From Mycolicibacterium sp. lyk4-40-TYG-92 (lineage in GTDB: Bacteria; Actinomycetota; Actinomycetes; Mycobacteriales; Mycobacteriaceae): DNA of 64,000 bases. The stretch covers positions 124,001-188,000 of the forward strand of contig NZ_JARVRX010000001.1 of assembly GCF_030209435.1 (NCBI RefSeq), read 5' to 3'. This document shows positions 36,781-47,670 of this stretch, piece by piece (position 1 is the stretch's first letter; every line of letters begins with the position of its first letter). Below the pieces are notes generated by a model that was not told the origin of the DNA, did no database searches, and saw only the letters and a program-made list of their open reading frames with translations. The position numbers and the translations under genes were made by a program.

Positions 36781-37638
36781 CTAGCGACGCATGCGGTGTG
36801 CACCGGCGACGATGGCGTCGTGCAGCGCGACCTCGGCTTCCGATGGCGTGTTCCGCCGGTGCAACAGGACGAATTCCAGGTGCCCCAGAATCGGGAGCCG
36901 GCTGTCGATGATCGGTTGAAGGCCCTGCGGCAGAACCGATTCCGAATGCGCGATGATGCCGAGGCCGGCGAGCGCCGCTGCCTGCAGGCCGAGCAGGCTG
37001 TCGCTGACGCACGCGATGCGCCAGCTGCGGTGCTCGCGTTCCAGTTCGCGTAGTGCGATGTGGCGGGTCAGGCTCGGTGGTGGGTACGTCACGATCGGCA
37101 CCGGGTCGGTGATGTCGGTCAGCCCGGGACGGCCGGCCCAGACAAGGCGGTCTCGCCACAGTAGTTCGCCGTGCTGCTCGCCGGGCAGTCGTTTGGCCAC
37201 CATGAGGTCCAATTCGCCTGCGGCCATTCGGGTTTTGAGATTTTCGCTGAGCCCCACCACCAGTTCCAGGTCGACGCCGGGGTAGGACCGTCTGAACTCC
37301 ACCAGCACGTCGGAGAGCATCCGGCCGACCAGATCGTCGGAGGCGCCCAGCCGGATCAGACCGGTGGGTTGGGATTCGGAGAAGTACCGGTCGGCCTTGG
37401 CCTGTGCGTCCAGGATGTCGTGCGCGAAGCCCACCATTGCGGCGCCGTCGGCGGTCAGAGCCAGATTGCGGGTATCGCGCCGGAACAGCTCGCGGCCGAC
37501 GGCCTGCTCCAGGCGGGCGATGTGTCCGCTGACCGTCGATTGGCGGAGCCCCAGGAGCCGTCCGGCGGCCGTGAATCCGCCGGCACGGTCGACGGCAAGG
37601 AAGGTGCGCAGCAGGTCGGGGTCCAACACATTCATCAC
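36781..37638 (-). CDS. LysR-family transcriptional regulator
   Basis: 285-residue LysR regulator. The N-terminal winged HTH (about 5-65; LLRTFLAVDRAGGFTAAGRLLGLRQSTVSGHIARLEQAVG) and the substrate-binding domain (about 90-280) are intact. It begins MMN; the first or second ATG (37638 or 37635) may be used. Divergent from the bile-acid-symporter-like transporter gene 68 bases away, the common LysR arrangement, so that gene is its likely target. Confidence 0.9.
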   Translation of the reverse strand: MMNVLDPDLLRTFLAVDRAGGFTAAGRLLGLRQSTVSGHIARLEQAVGRELFRRDTRNLALTADGAAMVGFAHDILDAQAKADRYFSESQPTGLIRLGASDDLVGRMLSDVLVEFRRSYPGVDLELVVGLSENLKTRMAAGELDLMVAKRLPGEQHGELLWRDRLVWAGRPGLTDITDPVPIVTYPPPSLTRHIALRELEREHRSWRIACVSDSLLGLQAAALAGLGIIAHSESVLPQGLQPIIDSRLPILGHLEFVLLHRRNTPSEAEVALHDAIVAGAHRMRR

Positions 37639-37706
37639 GATATCCGGTTAGAGATATCGCATCTATCGCCTGGCGCTATGAGTCGCGGCGGCAGTACGTT
37701 TTTCCG

Positions 37707-38711
37707 GTGAACCTGCTCGCCAAGCTCCGCATCGACGGCTTCCTGCTGGGGCTGTTCGTCGCGATGGCGATCGGTGTGTTGATACCGGCCCATGGCGACG
37801 CGGGTCAGGCCGTCGAGACGGCCACCAAGATCGCGATCGCGGTCCTGTTCCTGCTGTACGGCACCCGGCTGGAGCCGCGCGAAGCCCTCGAAGGGCTCAA
37901 GCACTGGCGACTGCACACCACGGTGCTGACCGCGACCTTTGTGTTGTTCCCATTGCTCGGGCTGGCGATGAAGGTGCTGGTGCCGTCGGTCCTGACCAAC
38001 GATCTCTATACCGGCATGTTGTACCTGTGTCTGCTGCCGTCCACGGTGCAGTCGTCCATCGCGTTCACCTCGATCGCCCGCGGCAATGTCGCGGCGGCTG
38101 TCGTGAGTGCGTCGGCATCGAACCTGCTGGGCATCTTCCTCACCCCGTTGTTGGTGACGCTGCTGATGCAGACCACCGGCGCTGCCACGGTTTCGGCGAA
38201 CTCGATCCTGGAGATCGTCGTGCAGCTGTTGCTGCCGTTCGTCGCCGGCCAGCTGCTGCGGTCCAAGCTGCACCGCGTGCTGTCGCACACGACGCTCACC
38301 AAGGTCGTCGACCGCGGTTCGGTCTACCTCGTCGTGTACGCGGCGTTCAGTGCCGGCATGGCCGAACACATCTGGACGGGTATGAAGGTGAGCAACGTGC
38401 TCGCGGTGATTGCCGTCAGCGTCGTGCTGCTCGCCGTGGTCCTCGGCATCACCGCAGGGGTGGCGCGGCTGCTGAAGTTCGATCGCGCCGACCGCATCGT
38501 GATCGTCTTCTGTGGATCGAAGAAGAGTCTCGCGACCGGGTTGCCGATGGCGACGGTGCTTTTCGCCGGACATCCGGTGGGCCTGATCGTTTTGCCGCTG
38601 ATGGTCTTTCACCAGATTCAGCTGATCACCTGCGCAATGCTGGCTGGCCGCTGGGGACGGCAGGCCGACGCCGAGGCAGAAGAAGGAGACCTCGCGGTCG
38701 TGCAGAGCTGA
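37707..38711 (+). CDS. SBF-like (bile acid:sodium symporter family) transporter
   Basis: 334-residue membrane protein with nine to ten hydrophobic segments of the SBF-like family (PF13593-type, YfeH-like). Typical stretches are FLLYGTRLEPREALEGLKHWRLH, CLLPSTVQSSIAFTSIARGNVAAAVVSASASNLLGIFLTPLL and FCGSKKSLATGLPMATVLF. GTG start at 37707. Family members move organic anions or sodium; being in a steroid-catabolism zone, uptake of a steroid-like acid is conceivable but unproven. Divergent from the LysR gene. Confidence 0.85.
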   Translation: MNLLAKLRIDGFLLGLFVAMAIGVLIPAHGDAGQAVETATKIAIAVLFLLYGTRLEPREALEGLKHWRLHTTVLTATFVLFPLLGLAMKVLVPSVLTNDLYTGMLYLCLLPSTVQSSIAFTSIARGNVAAAVVSASASNLLGIFLTPLLVTLLMQTTGAATVSANSILEIVVQLLLPFVAGQLLRSKLHRVLSHTTLTKVVDRGSVYLVVYAAFSAGMAEHIWTGMKVSNVLAVIAVSVVLLAVVLGITAGVARLLKFDRADRIVIVFCGSKKSLATGLPMATVLFAGHPVGLIVLPLMVFHQIQLITCAMLAGRWGRQADAEAEEGDLAVVQS

Positions 38712-38858
38712 GCCTGCGCGGTCGGTTACCCCGTAGGGGCAGCCCTGATCTCTACCTTGACCGCCGTCGCACTCGGAATGATATGTAGAACAATTGATTT
38801 GTAATACCAACGATTTTTGGGTTATGGTGGTTCCACCGGGGCCTCTAGTGTCGAGGCC

Positions 38859-39347
38859 ATGGCTTCAACGGAAGATGCGGTAAACGGCGAGGAGGCTGAT
38901 TGCGATCTGGGCTGGTCGGCCGGGATGCTGATGCGGCATTACCGGGCGCAGGTTCAGCCGCGTGTTGCCGACTTGCCCCGTGGTGAACGTGGATACCAGG
39001 TGCTCTACACCGTGATCTGCAAGAGCTTGCCCAATCAATTGCAGATGGCGGAGTACCTGGGTATCGACCGTACGGTCCTGCCGTACGTGATCGACGATTT
39101 GGCGAAGGCCGGATTGGTCGAACGGCAGCCGGACCCGGCGGACCGTCGCGCCAGGAAGGTTGTCGCCACCGCACGCGGAGTCGAGACGTTCCAGCGGTTA
39201 CAGGACGAGGTTGTCCCAGCCGAACAGGCCGTGTTGTCGGCGTTGGATCCGGATGAGCAGTTGCTCTTCAGGTCGCTGCTGTCACGGGTGGCTCGCCAGG
39301 CGCGCGATGAGACGAATGTGCGTGCCATTTCCAGCGAAGACGTTTGA
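38859..39347 (+). CDS. MarR-family transcriptional regulator
   Basis: 162-residue winged-helix regulator. The recognition region (about 60-115) reads QLQMAEYLGIDRTVLPYVIDDLAKAGLVERQPDPADRRARKVVATARG, the standard MarR wing. ATG 38859 (MASTEDAVNG) is chosen; an in-frame ATG at 38817 would add 14 residues with no gain. It precedes the hchA gene on the same strand by 117 bases and may control it, for example in response to electrophilic or aldehyde stress. Confidence 0.88.
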   Translation: MASTEDAVNGEEADCDLGWSAGMLMRHYRAQVQPRVADLPRGERGYQVLYTVICKSLPNQLQMAEYLGIDRTVLPYVIDDLAKAGLVERQPDPADRRARKVVATARGVETFQRLQDEVVPAEQAVLSALDPDEQLLFRSLLSRVARQARDETNVRAISSEDV

Positions 39348-39464
39348 GACCAGAGGAGACCCGGTACCGAGGAATCGGCGGTTGAGAAAAAGCCGCCGCA
39401 CCTGAATCTGGGTGCCGGTGTCGGCCCCAGAATCCGCGAAACCGCAAAGGAACGGGGACACGAC

Positions 39465-40364
39465 ATGTCGCACAATCCAGATGGCCTCAGCAAGGACCCG
39501 ACGCCAGATCTGGTCGAGGACAACGCATTTCTGCCCTCGCCGTATTCGTTGAGCCAGTACACCCAGTCGAAGACGGACTTCGACGGGGTCAAGCACGAAA
39601 ACGCCTACACCGGGGGCAGGTGGAAGGTGCTCATGATTGCCGCCGAGGAACGGTATGTGCTGTGCGAGAACGGCAAGATGTTCTCCACCGGCAATCATCC
39701 TGTCGAGATGCTGCTGCCTCTGCACCACATGATGGCGGCCGGCTTCGACGTCGACGTCGCCACGGTCGCCGGCTACCCGGCCAAACTCGAACTGTGGGCC
39801 ATGCCCAACGAAGATGAGGCCGTGCTGCAGACCTACGAAGCACTCAAGCCGAAGCTCAAACAACCGAAGAAGCTCGCCGATGTCGTCGCAAACGAGCTCG
39901 GTGCCGACTCGGACTACGTCGCGGTCTTCATCCCCGGCGGGCACGGGGCCGTCGTCGGCCTGCCGGCCGCCGAGGCGGTGGCGCAAACCCTGGAATGGGC
40001 GTTGGCCAACGACAAGTTCATCGTCACCCTGTGTCACGGCCCGGCCGCGTTGTTGTCCGTCGGACAGGGCGGCAAGGTCTCGCCGTTCAAGGGCTATGAG
40101 GTCTGTGTGTTCCCTGACGCGCTCGATGAGGGGCCCAATATCGAGATCGGTTACCTGCCAGGGCATTTGCAGTGGCTCGTCGCCGACCTGCTGGGCAAGC
40201 AGGGGCTGACCGTCGTGAATGCTGACATGACGGGCAAGGTCCACCAGGACCGCAAGCTGCTCACGGGTGACAGCCCATTGGCGTCGAACAATCTCGGCAT
40301 CTTGGCTGCAGACGCGTTGGTTGGTGCCGTCCGGTCGCTCGATGGGGACGACGGCAAGTCCTGA
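39465..40364 (+). CDS. hchA: glyoxalase III / protein deglycase Hsp31
   Basis: 299-residue DJ-1/PfpI-superfamily enzyme of the Hsp31 (HchA) class, converting methylglyoxal to lactate without cofactor and possibly repairing glycated proteins. The nucleophile Cys190 in [10 protein letters not shown], adjacent His191, and Glu81 in [11 protein letters not shown] form the active site; [13 protein letters not shown] is the class signature. Length and the N-terminal linker ([15 protein letters not shown]) fit Hsp31 rather than the smaller DJ-1 proteins. Follows a MarR regulator; ends at a strong terminator hairpin. Confidence 0.93.
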   Translation: MSHNPDGLSKDPTPDLVEDNAFLPSPYSLSQYTQSKTDFDGVKHENAYTGGRWKVLMIAAEERYVLCENGKMFSTGNHPVEMLLPLHHMMAAGFDVDVATVAGYPAKLELWAMPNEDEAVLQTYEALKPKLKQPKKLADVVANELGADSDYVAVFIPGGHGAVVGLPAAEAVAQTLEWALANDKFIVTLCHGPAALLSVGQGGKVSPFKGYEVCVFPDALDEGPNIEIGYLPGHLQWLVADLLGKQGLTVVNADMTGKVHQDRKLLTGDSPLASNNLGILAADALVGAVRSLDGDDGKS

Positions 40365-40377
40365 CGGGAGGCTTTTG

Positions 40378-40412
40378 GATCTGCGGCAGCGAGTGATTCG
40401 CTGCCGCAGATC
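40378..40412. terminator. bidirectional 15-base-pair terminator hairpin
   Basis: GATCTGCGGCAGCGA and TCGCTGCCGCAGATC pair perfectly around the 5-base loop GTGAT. It lies between the converging hchA and amidohydrolase genes and is the strongest hairpin I found in the window. Confidence 0.85.
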
Positions 40413-40448
40413 AACCCGCCGAGCCCAGCCGCGGCATCAGACGCGGCA

Positions 40449-41261
40449 TCAGAGGCGGAAAACCCGGGTCGCGTTGCCGCCGAGATAGAGATCGCGCGCC
40501 TCGGCATCAAGGCCCAGCTCATCAAGCCGCTCGAGGCACCGCTGCGCGGACAGCATCGGCCAGTTCGTGCCGAAAAGCACTCGGGTACGGCCGGATCCGC
40601 GCATGTACTCCACCAGTGCCGGGGGTAGGCGATGCGCGGCGTAGGCCGAGGTGTCGATGTAGAAGTTCGGGAACTTCTTGGCCAGGAACAGCACTTCGTC
40701 GATCCATGGTGCGCCGACATGGCCACCGACGACCACGAGTTCCGGGAATTCGAGCAGGACCGTCTCGAGATAGGGGATCGGCCGGCCGGGCTCGGACGGG
40801 CACAGTGGGCCGGTGTGCCCGATCTGCGTGCAGAACGGGATACCGAGTTCGGCACAGGTCTGCAGCAGCGGATAGTAGCGCCGGTCGTTCGGCGGCAGGT
40901 TCCACAGCCACGGCACCACGCGCAGCGCCACCATGCCCAGATCGGTTACCGCACGGCGTAATTCGCGGACGGCGTCGACCGGACGGGTCAGGTCGACGGA
41001 GGCGACGCCGGCGAACCGGTCAGGGTGCGCGTGGACGTGCGCCGCCGTCTCGTCATTGTCGATCAGCGCGCCGTGCGGCCCGACCCACGCGCACAGCAGC
41101 GACTTCTCGACCCCGGCATCATCCATCGCTTTCAACGTGACGTCGATGGGCAGGGCCGGCAGGTTGTCCTGGCGGGTCCACCGCAGCAGTGGCCGCAGCC
41201 ACGGCTGACGCATGAACAGTTCGTTGGGCTGCTGGGACCACGCGTCGATCACTCGTGTCAT
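40449..41261 (-). CDS. amidohydrolase-2 family protein lacking the HxH motif
   Basis: 270-residue TIM-barrel protein of the amidohydrolase_2 (ACMSD-like) family. Recognisable stretches are SVDLTRPVDAVRELRRAV, QIGHTGPLCPSEPGRPIPYLE, VVVGGHVGAPWIDEVLFLA and LFGTNWPML. The N-terminal metal motif (normally DxHxH) reads VIDAWSQQP and the final metal-binding Asp position reads Asn (GTNWP), so metal binding must differ or be lost. It may be a hydrolase or decarboxylase of a cyclic compound. Divergent from a MarR gene across a long perfect palindrome, which probably is its operator. Confidence 0.8.
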   Translation of the reverse strand: MTRVIDAWSQQPNELFMRQPWLRPLLRWTRQDNLPALPIDVTLKAMDDAGVEKSLLCAWVGPHGALIDNDETAAHVHAHPDRFAGVASVDLTRPVDAVRELRRAVTDLGMVALRVVPWLWNLPPNDRRYYPLLQTCAELGIPFCTQIGHTGPLCPSEPGRPIPYLETVLLEFPELVVVGGHVGAPWIDEVLFLAKKFPNFYIDTSAYAAHRLPPALVEYMRGSGRTRVLFGTNWPMLSAQRCLERLDELGLDAEARDLYLGGNATRVFRL

Positions 41262-41267
41262 TCCTCA

Positions 41268-41289
41268 ATTACTTCACTAGTGAAGTAAT
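41268..41289. promoter_or_regulatory. 22-base perfect palindromic operator
   Basis: The core TTACTTCACTAGTGAAGTAA (41269-41288), plus one more pair at the ends, is perfectly self-complementary. It begins 7 bases from the amidohydrolase start and ends 9 bases before the marR start, so the MarR protein could repress both directions from this one site. Confidence 0.8.
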
Positions 41290-41298
41290 AATGCAAGG

Positions 41299-41760
41299 GT
41301 GGATTCGAAGAACCGGTCGCCGGCGGCCCGGCGGCGCGCGTATTTCCAGCTTCAGATGGTCGCGCAGCGCCTCCGTACGACTGCCGACCGGCTGTTCATG
41401 GACGAGGCCGGCATCTCGACGGCGCAGGCCGCCGCGCTGACGCTCATCGCGAGCCATGCCGGGTGTCGTCAGTCGCTCGTCGCGGCGCAACTCGGACAGC
41501 GCGAGTCCGCGGTCACGGCGATGGTCGGCCGGCTGGAGACGGCCGGTTTCGTCGAGCGCCGGGCCAGCCAGAGCGACGGCCGCGCTTGGGAGCTCTGGCC
41601 GACGGACGCCGGCACCGACGCGCTACGGCGGCTGGAGGCCGCGCTCGCCACCGTCAACGGTTACCTCGACGAGGCCATTGGGCCCGACGAGGTCGACGGT
41701 GTCGTCGACGCGCTGCAGCGGCTGAGTGATGTGCTCGACGGATCCGCCGGCCGAGCGTGA
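41299..41760 (+). CDS. MarR-family transcriptional regulator
   Basis: 153-residue winged-helix regulator. The core reads TAQAAALTLIASHAGCRQSLVAAQLGQRESAVTAMVGRLETAGFVERRASQSDGRAWELWPTDAG, a standard MarR DNA-binding domain. GTG 41299 start. Its own promoter overlaps the 22-base palindrome shared with the divergent amidohydrolase gene, so autoregulation and control of that enzyme are likely. The ligand is unknown. Confidence 0.88.
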   Translation: MDSKNRSPAARRRAYFQLQMVAQRLRTTADRLFMDEAGISTAQAAALTLIASHAGCRQSLVAAQLGQRESAVTAMVGRLETAGFVERRASQSDGRAWELWPTDAGTDALRRLEAALATVNGYLDEAIGPDEVDGVVDALQRLSDVLDGSAGRA

Positions 41761-41813
41761 AGTCGTTGCCGAAAACCGCGAAAGTTCGCGATTTACTTCA
41801 CGTTCGGCGGTGC

Positions 41814-42389
41814 TCAGTTGTAGTGAGTCGTCGCGCAGGCGGTCGGCGTCGTGAGGTTCACGCCCGGGTAGGTGACCTGAATATCCGCGCAGGCAATGAA
41901 ATTCGCCTCGGTGTTGGGCTGACCGGTCCGCACGTCGAGGGTCAGGGAGGTGCCGTCGACCGCGAACTCCTCGAACGTGCCGCCACCGTTGAACGTGACG
42001 GAGACCAGGGCACTGTTCTGCGACTTGAGCTGTCGCGAGTTCACCGGGCCGTTCCACGAGCCGCGGTTGATGGGCGGGGCTCCGGTCGGTGCGCTGTACG
42101 AGACGTCTTGGTACACATTGCGGTTGGCGCTGCGCAGCGTGATGTTCTCGCGCGCCCAGGTGTTCGGCGGCAGCGGAACCGGATTGCCGCCGACCACCAG
42201 GTTGGCGGCGGTGTTGAAGGTGCACGCACCTCCCGAGCACTGCGCCGTCACGTGAATCTGAATCTTGGTGGCGTCGTCGACGGGCACGAAGGCGTCGGCC
42301 GAATTGACCGCGGCAGCAGCCGTCACGGGGGACATCAGAGCGGTCGCGGTCAGCACAGCGGCCGCGCTTGCTGCAGTAAGCCGGTTCAC
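41814..42389 (-). CDS. secreted protein of unknown function
   Basis: 191-residue exported protein. The signal peptide (MNRLTAASAAAVLTATALMSPVTAAAA) is clear; the mature protein is beta-rich with four cysteines in two near pairs (AQCSGGACTF; ACADIQV, PTACATT). GTG 42389 is chosen; TTG 42395 is possible. It starts 22 bases after the kshB stop on the same strand and might share its transcript. No family recognised; similar Cys-containing secreted beta proteins occur widely in mycobacteria. Confidence 0.78.
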   Translation of the reverse strand: MNRLTAASAAAVLTATALMSPVTAAAAVNSADAFVPVDDATKIQIHVTAQCSGGACTFNTAANLVVGGNPVPLPPNTWARENITLRSANRNVYQDVSYSAPTGAPPINRGSWNGPVNSRQLKSQNSALVSVTFNGGGTFEEFAVDGTSLTLDVRTGQPNTEANFIACADIQVTYPGVNLTTPTACATTHYN

Positions 42390-42411
42390 AGTCAAGAAAC
42401 TAATCCGTTCG

Positions 42412-43473
42412 CTACTCGTCGTAGGTGACTTCGACGGAATCCGTCTTGGGCACCGCCTGGCAACCGAGGATGAGGCCCTCTTCGAGGTCGGACGGCTCCA
42501 ACACGTCGTTGATCGCCATGTCGACGTCGCCCTTCTTCATCAGCACCGCACACGCCCCGCAGTGCCCCTCGCGGCAGGAGAACGGTGCGTCCAGTCCCTT
42601 GTCGAGCAGCACGTCGAGCAGTACGGCGTTGCGCGGCCACCGCAGTTCGTGTGTCTGGCCGTCGAGCGTGACGATTGCGGTGGCCGGGCCCTCATCGCTG
42701 TCATCTTCGGCGAGCACGACAGCGGCGAACGGGTCGGAGTCCAGTGACTGGAACACCTCGAGGTGGACGTTGTTCTTGTCGGCGCCGGACTTGAGCAGCG
42801 CCTCCTCGGCGGCGGCCATGAACGGGGCCGGGCCGCAGATGAAGGTCTCGCGCGTGGTGTATGGCGCCAGCTGCGTGGCCAGGATGCTCGGGTTGGGCAG
42901 GCCCTGCACCGACTCCAGCCAGTGCACGACCGACAACCGGTCGGGATACAGCGAGGTCAGCTCGCGCAGCGCCTTGCCGAAGATCACCGACTTCTCGTCG
43001 CGATTGGCGTAGAACAGCGTCACCTTGCCGGTGCCCTCGGACAGTGCCGACTTGAGGATCGACAGCATCGGGGTGATGCCGCTACCACCGGCCAGCAGCA
43101 GGAAATCGGTGTCGAGGTTCTTGGGGACGAACGTGCCGGACGGTGCCAGTACGTGCATCCGCATGCCGACGTGCGCGTTGTCGCACAACCAGTTCGACGC
43201 GTAGCCGCCCGCGGTGCGCTTGACCGCGACGGTCAGCGCCTCCTCGGCGTGCGGCGAGCTGCACAGCGAGTAGCAGCGGGCGACCGATCCGGTGCGGGTG
43301 CTCGGGACGCGCAGGGTCAGGAACTGACCGGGAGAGTACTTCAGTCGCTCTGGCGGGATATCGCTGCCATCGGGCGTCTTGAACACCAGGACGCGTGCGT
43401 CGTTGGTCTCGGCGACGACGTCGGCCACCACAAGTTCCAGAACGTGGCTGCCCAGCGGCTCGTCCACAACCAT
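42412..43473 (-). CDS. kshB: 3-ketosteroid-9alpha-monooxygenase reductase KshB
   Basis: Electron-transfer partner of the Rieske oxygenase KshA, which opens the steroid nucleus. 353 residues: ferredoxin-reductase-type FAD domain (RCYSLCSSP, about 66-74), NAD domain (LLLAGGSGITPMLSI, about 125-139), and a C-terminal plant-type [2Fe-2S] domain with Cys300, Cys305, Cys308 and Cys338 (CREGHCGAC...C). ATG 43473 (MVVDEPLGSHVLEL) matches homologues and has AAGGG upstream; earlier in-frame starts are rejected. Preceded by an exact KstR box; divergent from hsaA. Confidence 0.94.
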   Translation of the reverse strand: MVVDEPLGSHVLELVVADVVAETNDARVLVFKTPDGSDIPPERLKYSPGQFLTLRVPSTRTGSVARCYSLCSSPHAEEALTVAVKRTAGGYASNWLCDNAHVGMRMHVLAPSGTFVPKNLDTDFLLLAGGSGITPMLSILKSALSEGTGKVTLFYANRDEKSVIFGKALRELTSLYPDRLSVVHWLESVQGLPNPSILATQLAPYTTRETFICGPAPFMAAAEEALLKSGADKNNVHLEVFQSLDSDPFAAVVLAEDDSDEGPATAIVTLDGQTHELRWPRNAVLLDVLLDKGLDAPFSCREGHCGACAVLMKKGDVDMAINDVLEPSDLEEGLILGCQAVPKTDSVEVTYDE

Positions 43474-43508
43474 CACCCTTCGTTCGAACCGGCCTGACGG
43501 CCAGTAAC

Positions 43509-43522
43509 TAGAACAGGTTACA
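43509..43522. promoter_or_regulatory. KstR operator (kshB side)
   Basis: TAGAACAGGTTACA fits TnnAACnnGTTnnA exactly and lies 36 bases upstream of the kshB start. Confidence 0.8.
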
Positions 43523-43576
43523 AAAGTGCAGTTATGCGGGTCTACCTGCTGTAGTACCGCCATGCTCGACACAAAT

Positions 43577-43590
43577 CGTAACGTGTTCTA
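43577..43590. promoter_or_regulatory. KstR operator (hsaA side)
   Basis: CGTAACGTGTTCTA matches the KstR consensus except for the first base (C for T). It lies 39 bases upstream of the hsaA GTG. Together with the box at 43509 it gives each divergent gene its own site. Confidence 0.75.
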
Positions 43591-43628
43591 ATCTTCTGTC
43601 TAGACGACCACTCCCCGGGAGGCAATCC

Positions 43629-45753
<2,125 letters not shown>

Positions 45754-45764
45754 GCACGCGCGGC

Positions 45765-46334
45765 ATGACCCAGCCCCCGCAGATCGACCCCCGCACATTC
45801 CGCAATGTGCTCGGGCAGTTCTGTACCGGTATCACCGTCATCACCACCGTGAATGACGGTGTGCCGGTCGGTTTCGCCTGCCAGTCGTTCGCCGCCCTGT
45901 CACTGGACCCACCGTTGGTGCTGTTCTGTCCGACGAAACACTCACGGGCCTGGAAGGCCATCGAGGCCAGCGGCAAGTTCTGCGTCAACATGCTGCACGA
46001 GAACCAGCAGCACGTCTCGGCGCAGTTCGGCTCGAAGGCCGAGGACAAATTCGCCGGTATCGGCTGGAGCCCTTCGGGATTGGGCTCCCCGGTGCTCGAC
46101 GACACGCTCGCCCACATCGACTGCACGGTGCACTCGGTGCACGACGGCGGCGACCACTTCGTGGTGTTCGGCGCGGTGCAGTCGATGTCCGAACCGCAGG
46201 CCGTCAAACCTCGACCGCTTTTGTTCTACCGCGGCGAGTACACCGGCATCGAGCCGGACAAGAACACCCCGGCGCAATGGCGCGACGATTTGGAAGCGTT
46301 CTTGACCACGACGACCGAGGACACCTGGCTATAG
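45765..46334 (+). CDS. hsaB: flavin reductase HsaB
   Basis: 189-residue flavin:NAD(P)H reductase (split-barrel) that supplies reduced FMN to HsaA. Typical stretches are NVLGQFCTGITVITTVNDGVPVGFACQSFAALSLDPPLVLFCP and the C-terminal HDGGDHFVVFGAV. ATG 45765 lies 11 bases after the hsaC stop; upstream in-frame codons belong to the hsaC region in another frame. Followed 7 bases later by an MFS transporter gene, which is probably on the same transcript. Confidence 0.93.
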   Translation: MTQPPQIDPRTFRNVLGQFCTGITVITTVNDGVPVGFACQSFAALSLDPPLVLFCPTKHSRAWKAIEASGKFCVNMLHENQQHVSAQFGSKAEDKFAGIGWSPSGLGSPVLDDTLAHIDCTVHSVHDGGDHFVVFGAVQSMSEPQAVKPRPLLFYRGEYTGIEPDKNTPAQWRDDLEAFLTTTTEDTWL

Positions 46335-46341
46335 TCGCGCC

Positions 46342-47670
46342 ATGAGCGCGCCGATCCGGTCCGGATTGCGGCGGGTAGTCCTGGCTTCCATGGCCGGCAC
46401 CGTCGTCGAGTGGTACGAGTTCTTCCTGTATGGCACCGCTGCCACCATCGTGTTCAGCAAGGTGTTCTTCGGGCAGAGCGGCAGCGACCTCGATGCCATC
46501 CTCGCGGCCTTCGTCACCTATGCGGTGGGCTTCGTCGCGCGTCCGCTGGGCGGCGTGGTGTTCGGTCATTTCGGCGACAAGTTCGGCCGCAAGACCCTGC
46601 TGCAGTTCTCGCTGCTGCTTGTCGGCTCGGCGACGTTCCTGATGGGTTGCCTGCCGACCTTTGGCCAGATCGGCTACTGGGCGCCGGCCCTCCTGGTGGT
46701 GCTGCGGTTCATCCAGGGCTTCGCGGTCGGCGGCGAATGGGGTGGTGCGGTACTCCTGGTCGCCGAGCACAGCCCCGCCCAGAGCCGCGGATTCTGGGCC
46801 AGCTGGCCGCAGGCCGGGGTGCCGGTCGGCAACATCCTGGCCACCGTCGTGCTGCTGTCACTGACGGGAACGTTGCCCGAGGCGGAGTTCCTGTCGTGGG
46901 GCTGGCGGGTGGCGTTCTGGCTGTCGGCGGTCGTGGTGCTGGTCGGCTACTACATCCGCACCAAGGTCACCGATGCGCCGATTTTCGTTGCGGCACAAGA
47001 AGAAGCCGAGCGCGTCAAAGCGTCGTCGCTGAGCGTGATCGAGGTGCTCCGGTACTACCCGGGCAAGGTCCTGACCGCCATGGGACTGCGGTTCGCCGAG
47101 AACATCATGTACTACCTTGTGGTCACGTTCTCGATCACGTACCTGAAAGTGCATGCGGGCGTGAGCACTTCGCTGATCCTGTGGTACCTGCTGGTGGCGC
47201 ACGCCGTGCATCTGGTGGCGATTCCGTTGGTGGGCAAGCTGTCCGACCGCATCGGCCGCCGGCCCGTCTACCTGATCGGGACCCTGCTCACCGCCGCCTG
47301 GGGCTTCGTCGCGTTCCCGATGATGGACAGCAAGCACTACTTCGTGATCATGACGGCCATCACCGCGGGCCTGGTGGCGCATGCGTTCATGTACGCGCCG
47401 CAACCGGCGTTGATGTCCGAGATGTTCCCGACCCGAATGCGCTATTCCGGTGTGTCCCTTGGCTATCAGGTGACGGCGATCTTCGCCGGATCCCTCGCGC
47501 CGATCATCGCGGTGCGGTTGCTGAAGGACTACCACTCGTCGGTGCCGATCGCGCTGTACCTGGCCGGGGCCTGTGTGGTGACGCTGGTGGCGCTGGCCTT
47601 CGCCAAGGAGACCAAGGGGATCGACCTGGCGGCCGTCGACCGGGCCGACAGTGAGCGCGTCACGGCATAG
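46342..47670 (+). CDS. MFS transporter, metabolite:H+ symporter (MHS) type
   Basis: 442-residue permease with about twelve membrane segments. GTVVEWYEFFLYGTAATIVFSKVFFGQ and GGVVFGHFGDKFGRKTLL (loop 2-3 signature) and FIQGFAVGGEWGGAVLLVAEHSP mark the MHS family (ProP/ShiA/KgtP-like), which imports organic acids. It starts 7 bases after hsaB, so it is likely KstR-controlled with the hsa genes; uptake of a steroid-derived or aromatic acid is a fair guess. Its 3' end overlaps the converging SDR gene by 11 bases. Confidence 0.88.
   Translation: MSAPIRSGLRRVVLASMAGTVVEWYEFFLYGTAATIVFSKVFFGQSGSDLDAILAAFVTYAVGFVARPLGGVVFGHFGDKFGRKTLLQFSLLLVGSATFLMGCLPTFGQIGYWAPALLVVLRFIQGFAVGGEWGGAVLLVAEHSPAQSRGFWASWPQAGVPVGNILATVVLLSLTGTLPEAEFLSWGWRVAFWLSAVVVLVGYYIRTKVTDAPIFVAAQEEAERVKASSLSVIEVLRYYPGKVLTAMGLRFAENIMYYLVVTFSITYLKVHAGVSTSLILWYLLVAHAVHLVAIPLVGKLSDRIGRRPVYLIGTLLTAAWGFVAFPMMDSKHYFVIMTAITAGLVAHAFMYAPQPALMSEMFPTRMRYSGVSLGYQVTAIFAGSLAPIIAVRLLKDYHSSVPIALYLAGACVVTLVALAFAKETKGIDLAAVDRADSERVTA

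Noticed and set aside
37635..38810. 391-codon open frame on the minus strand over the SBF-like transporter
   Set aside because: Composition is His/Gln/Arg-rich noise typical of antisense frames; the transporter has coherent membrane segments.
40428..40448. Tandem GCGGCATCAGA repeat after the amidohydrolase gene
   Set aside because: Only two copies in a short gap; no sign of function or of a larger repeat family.
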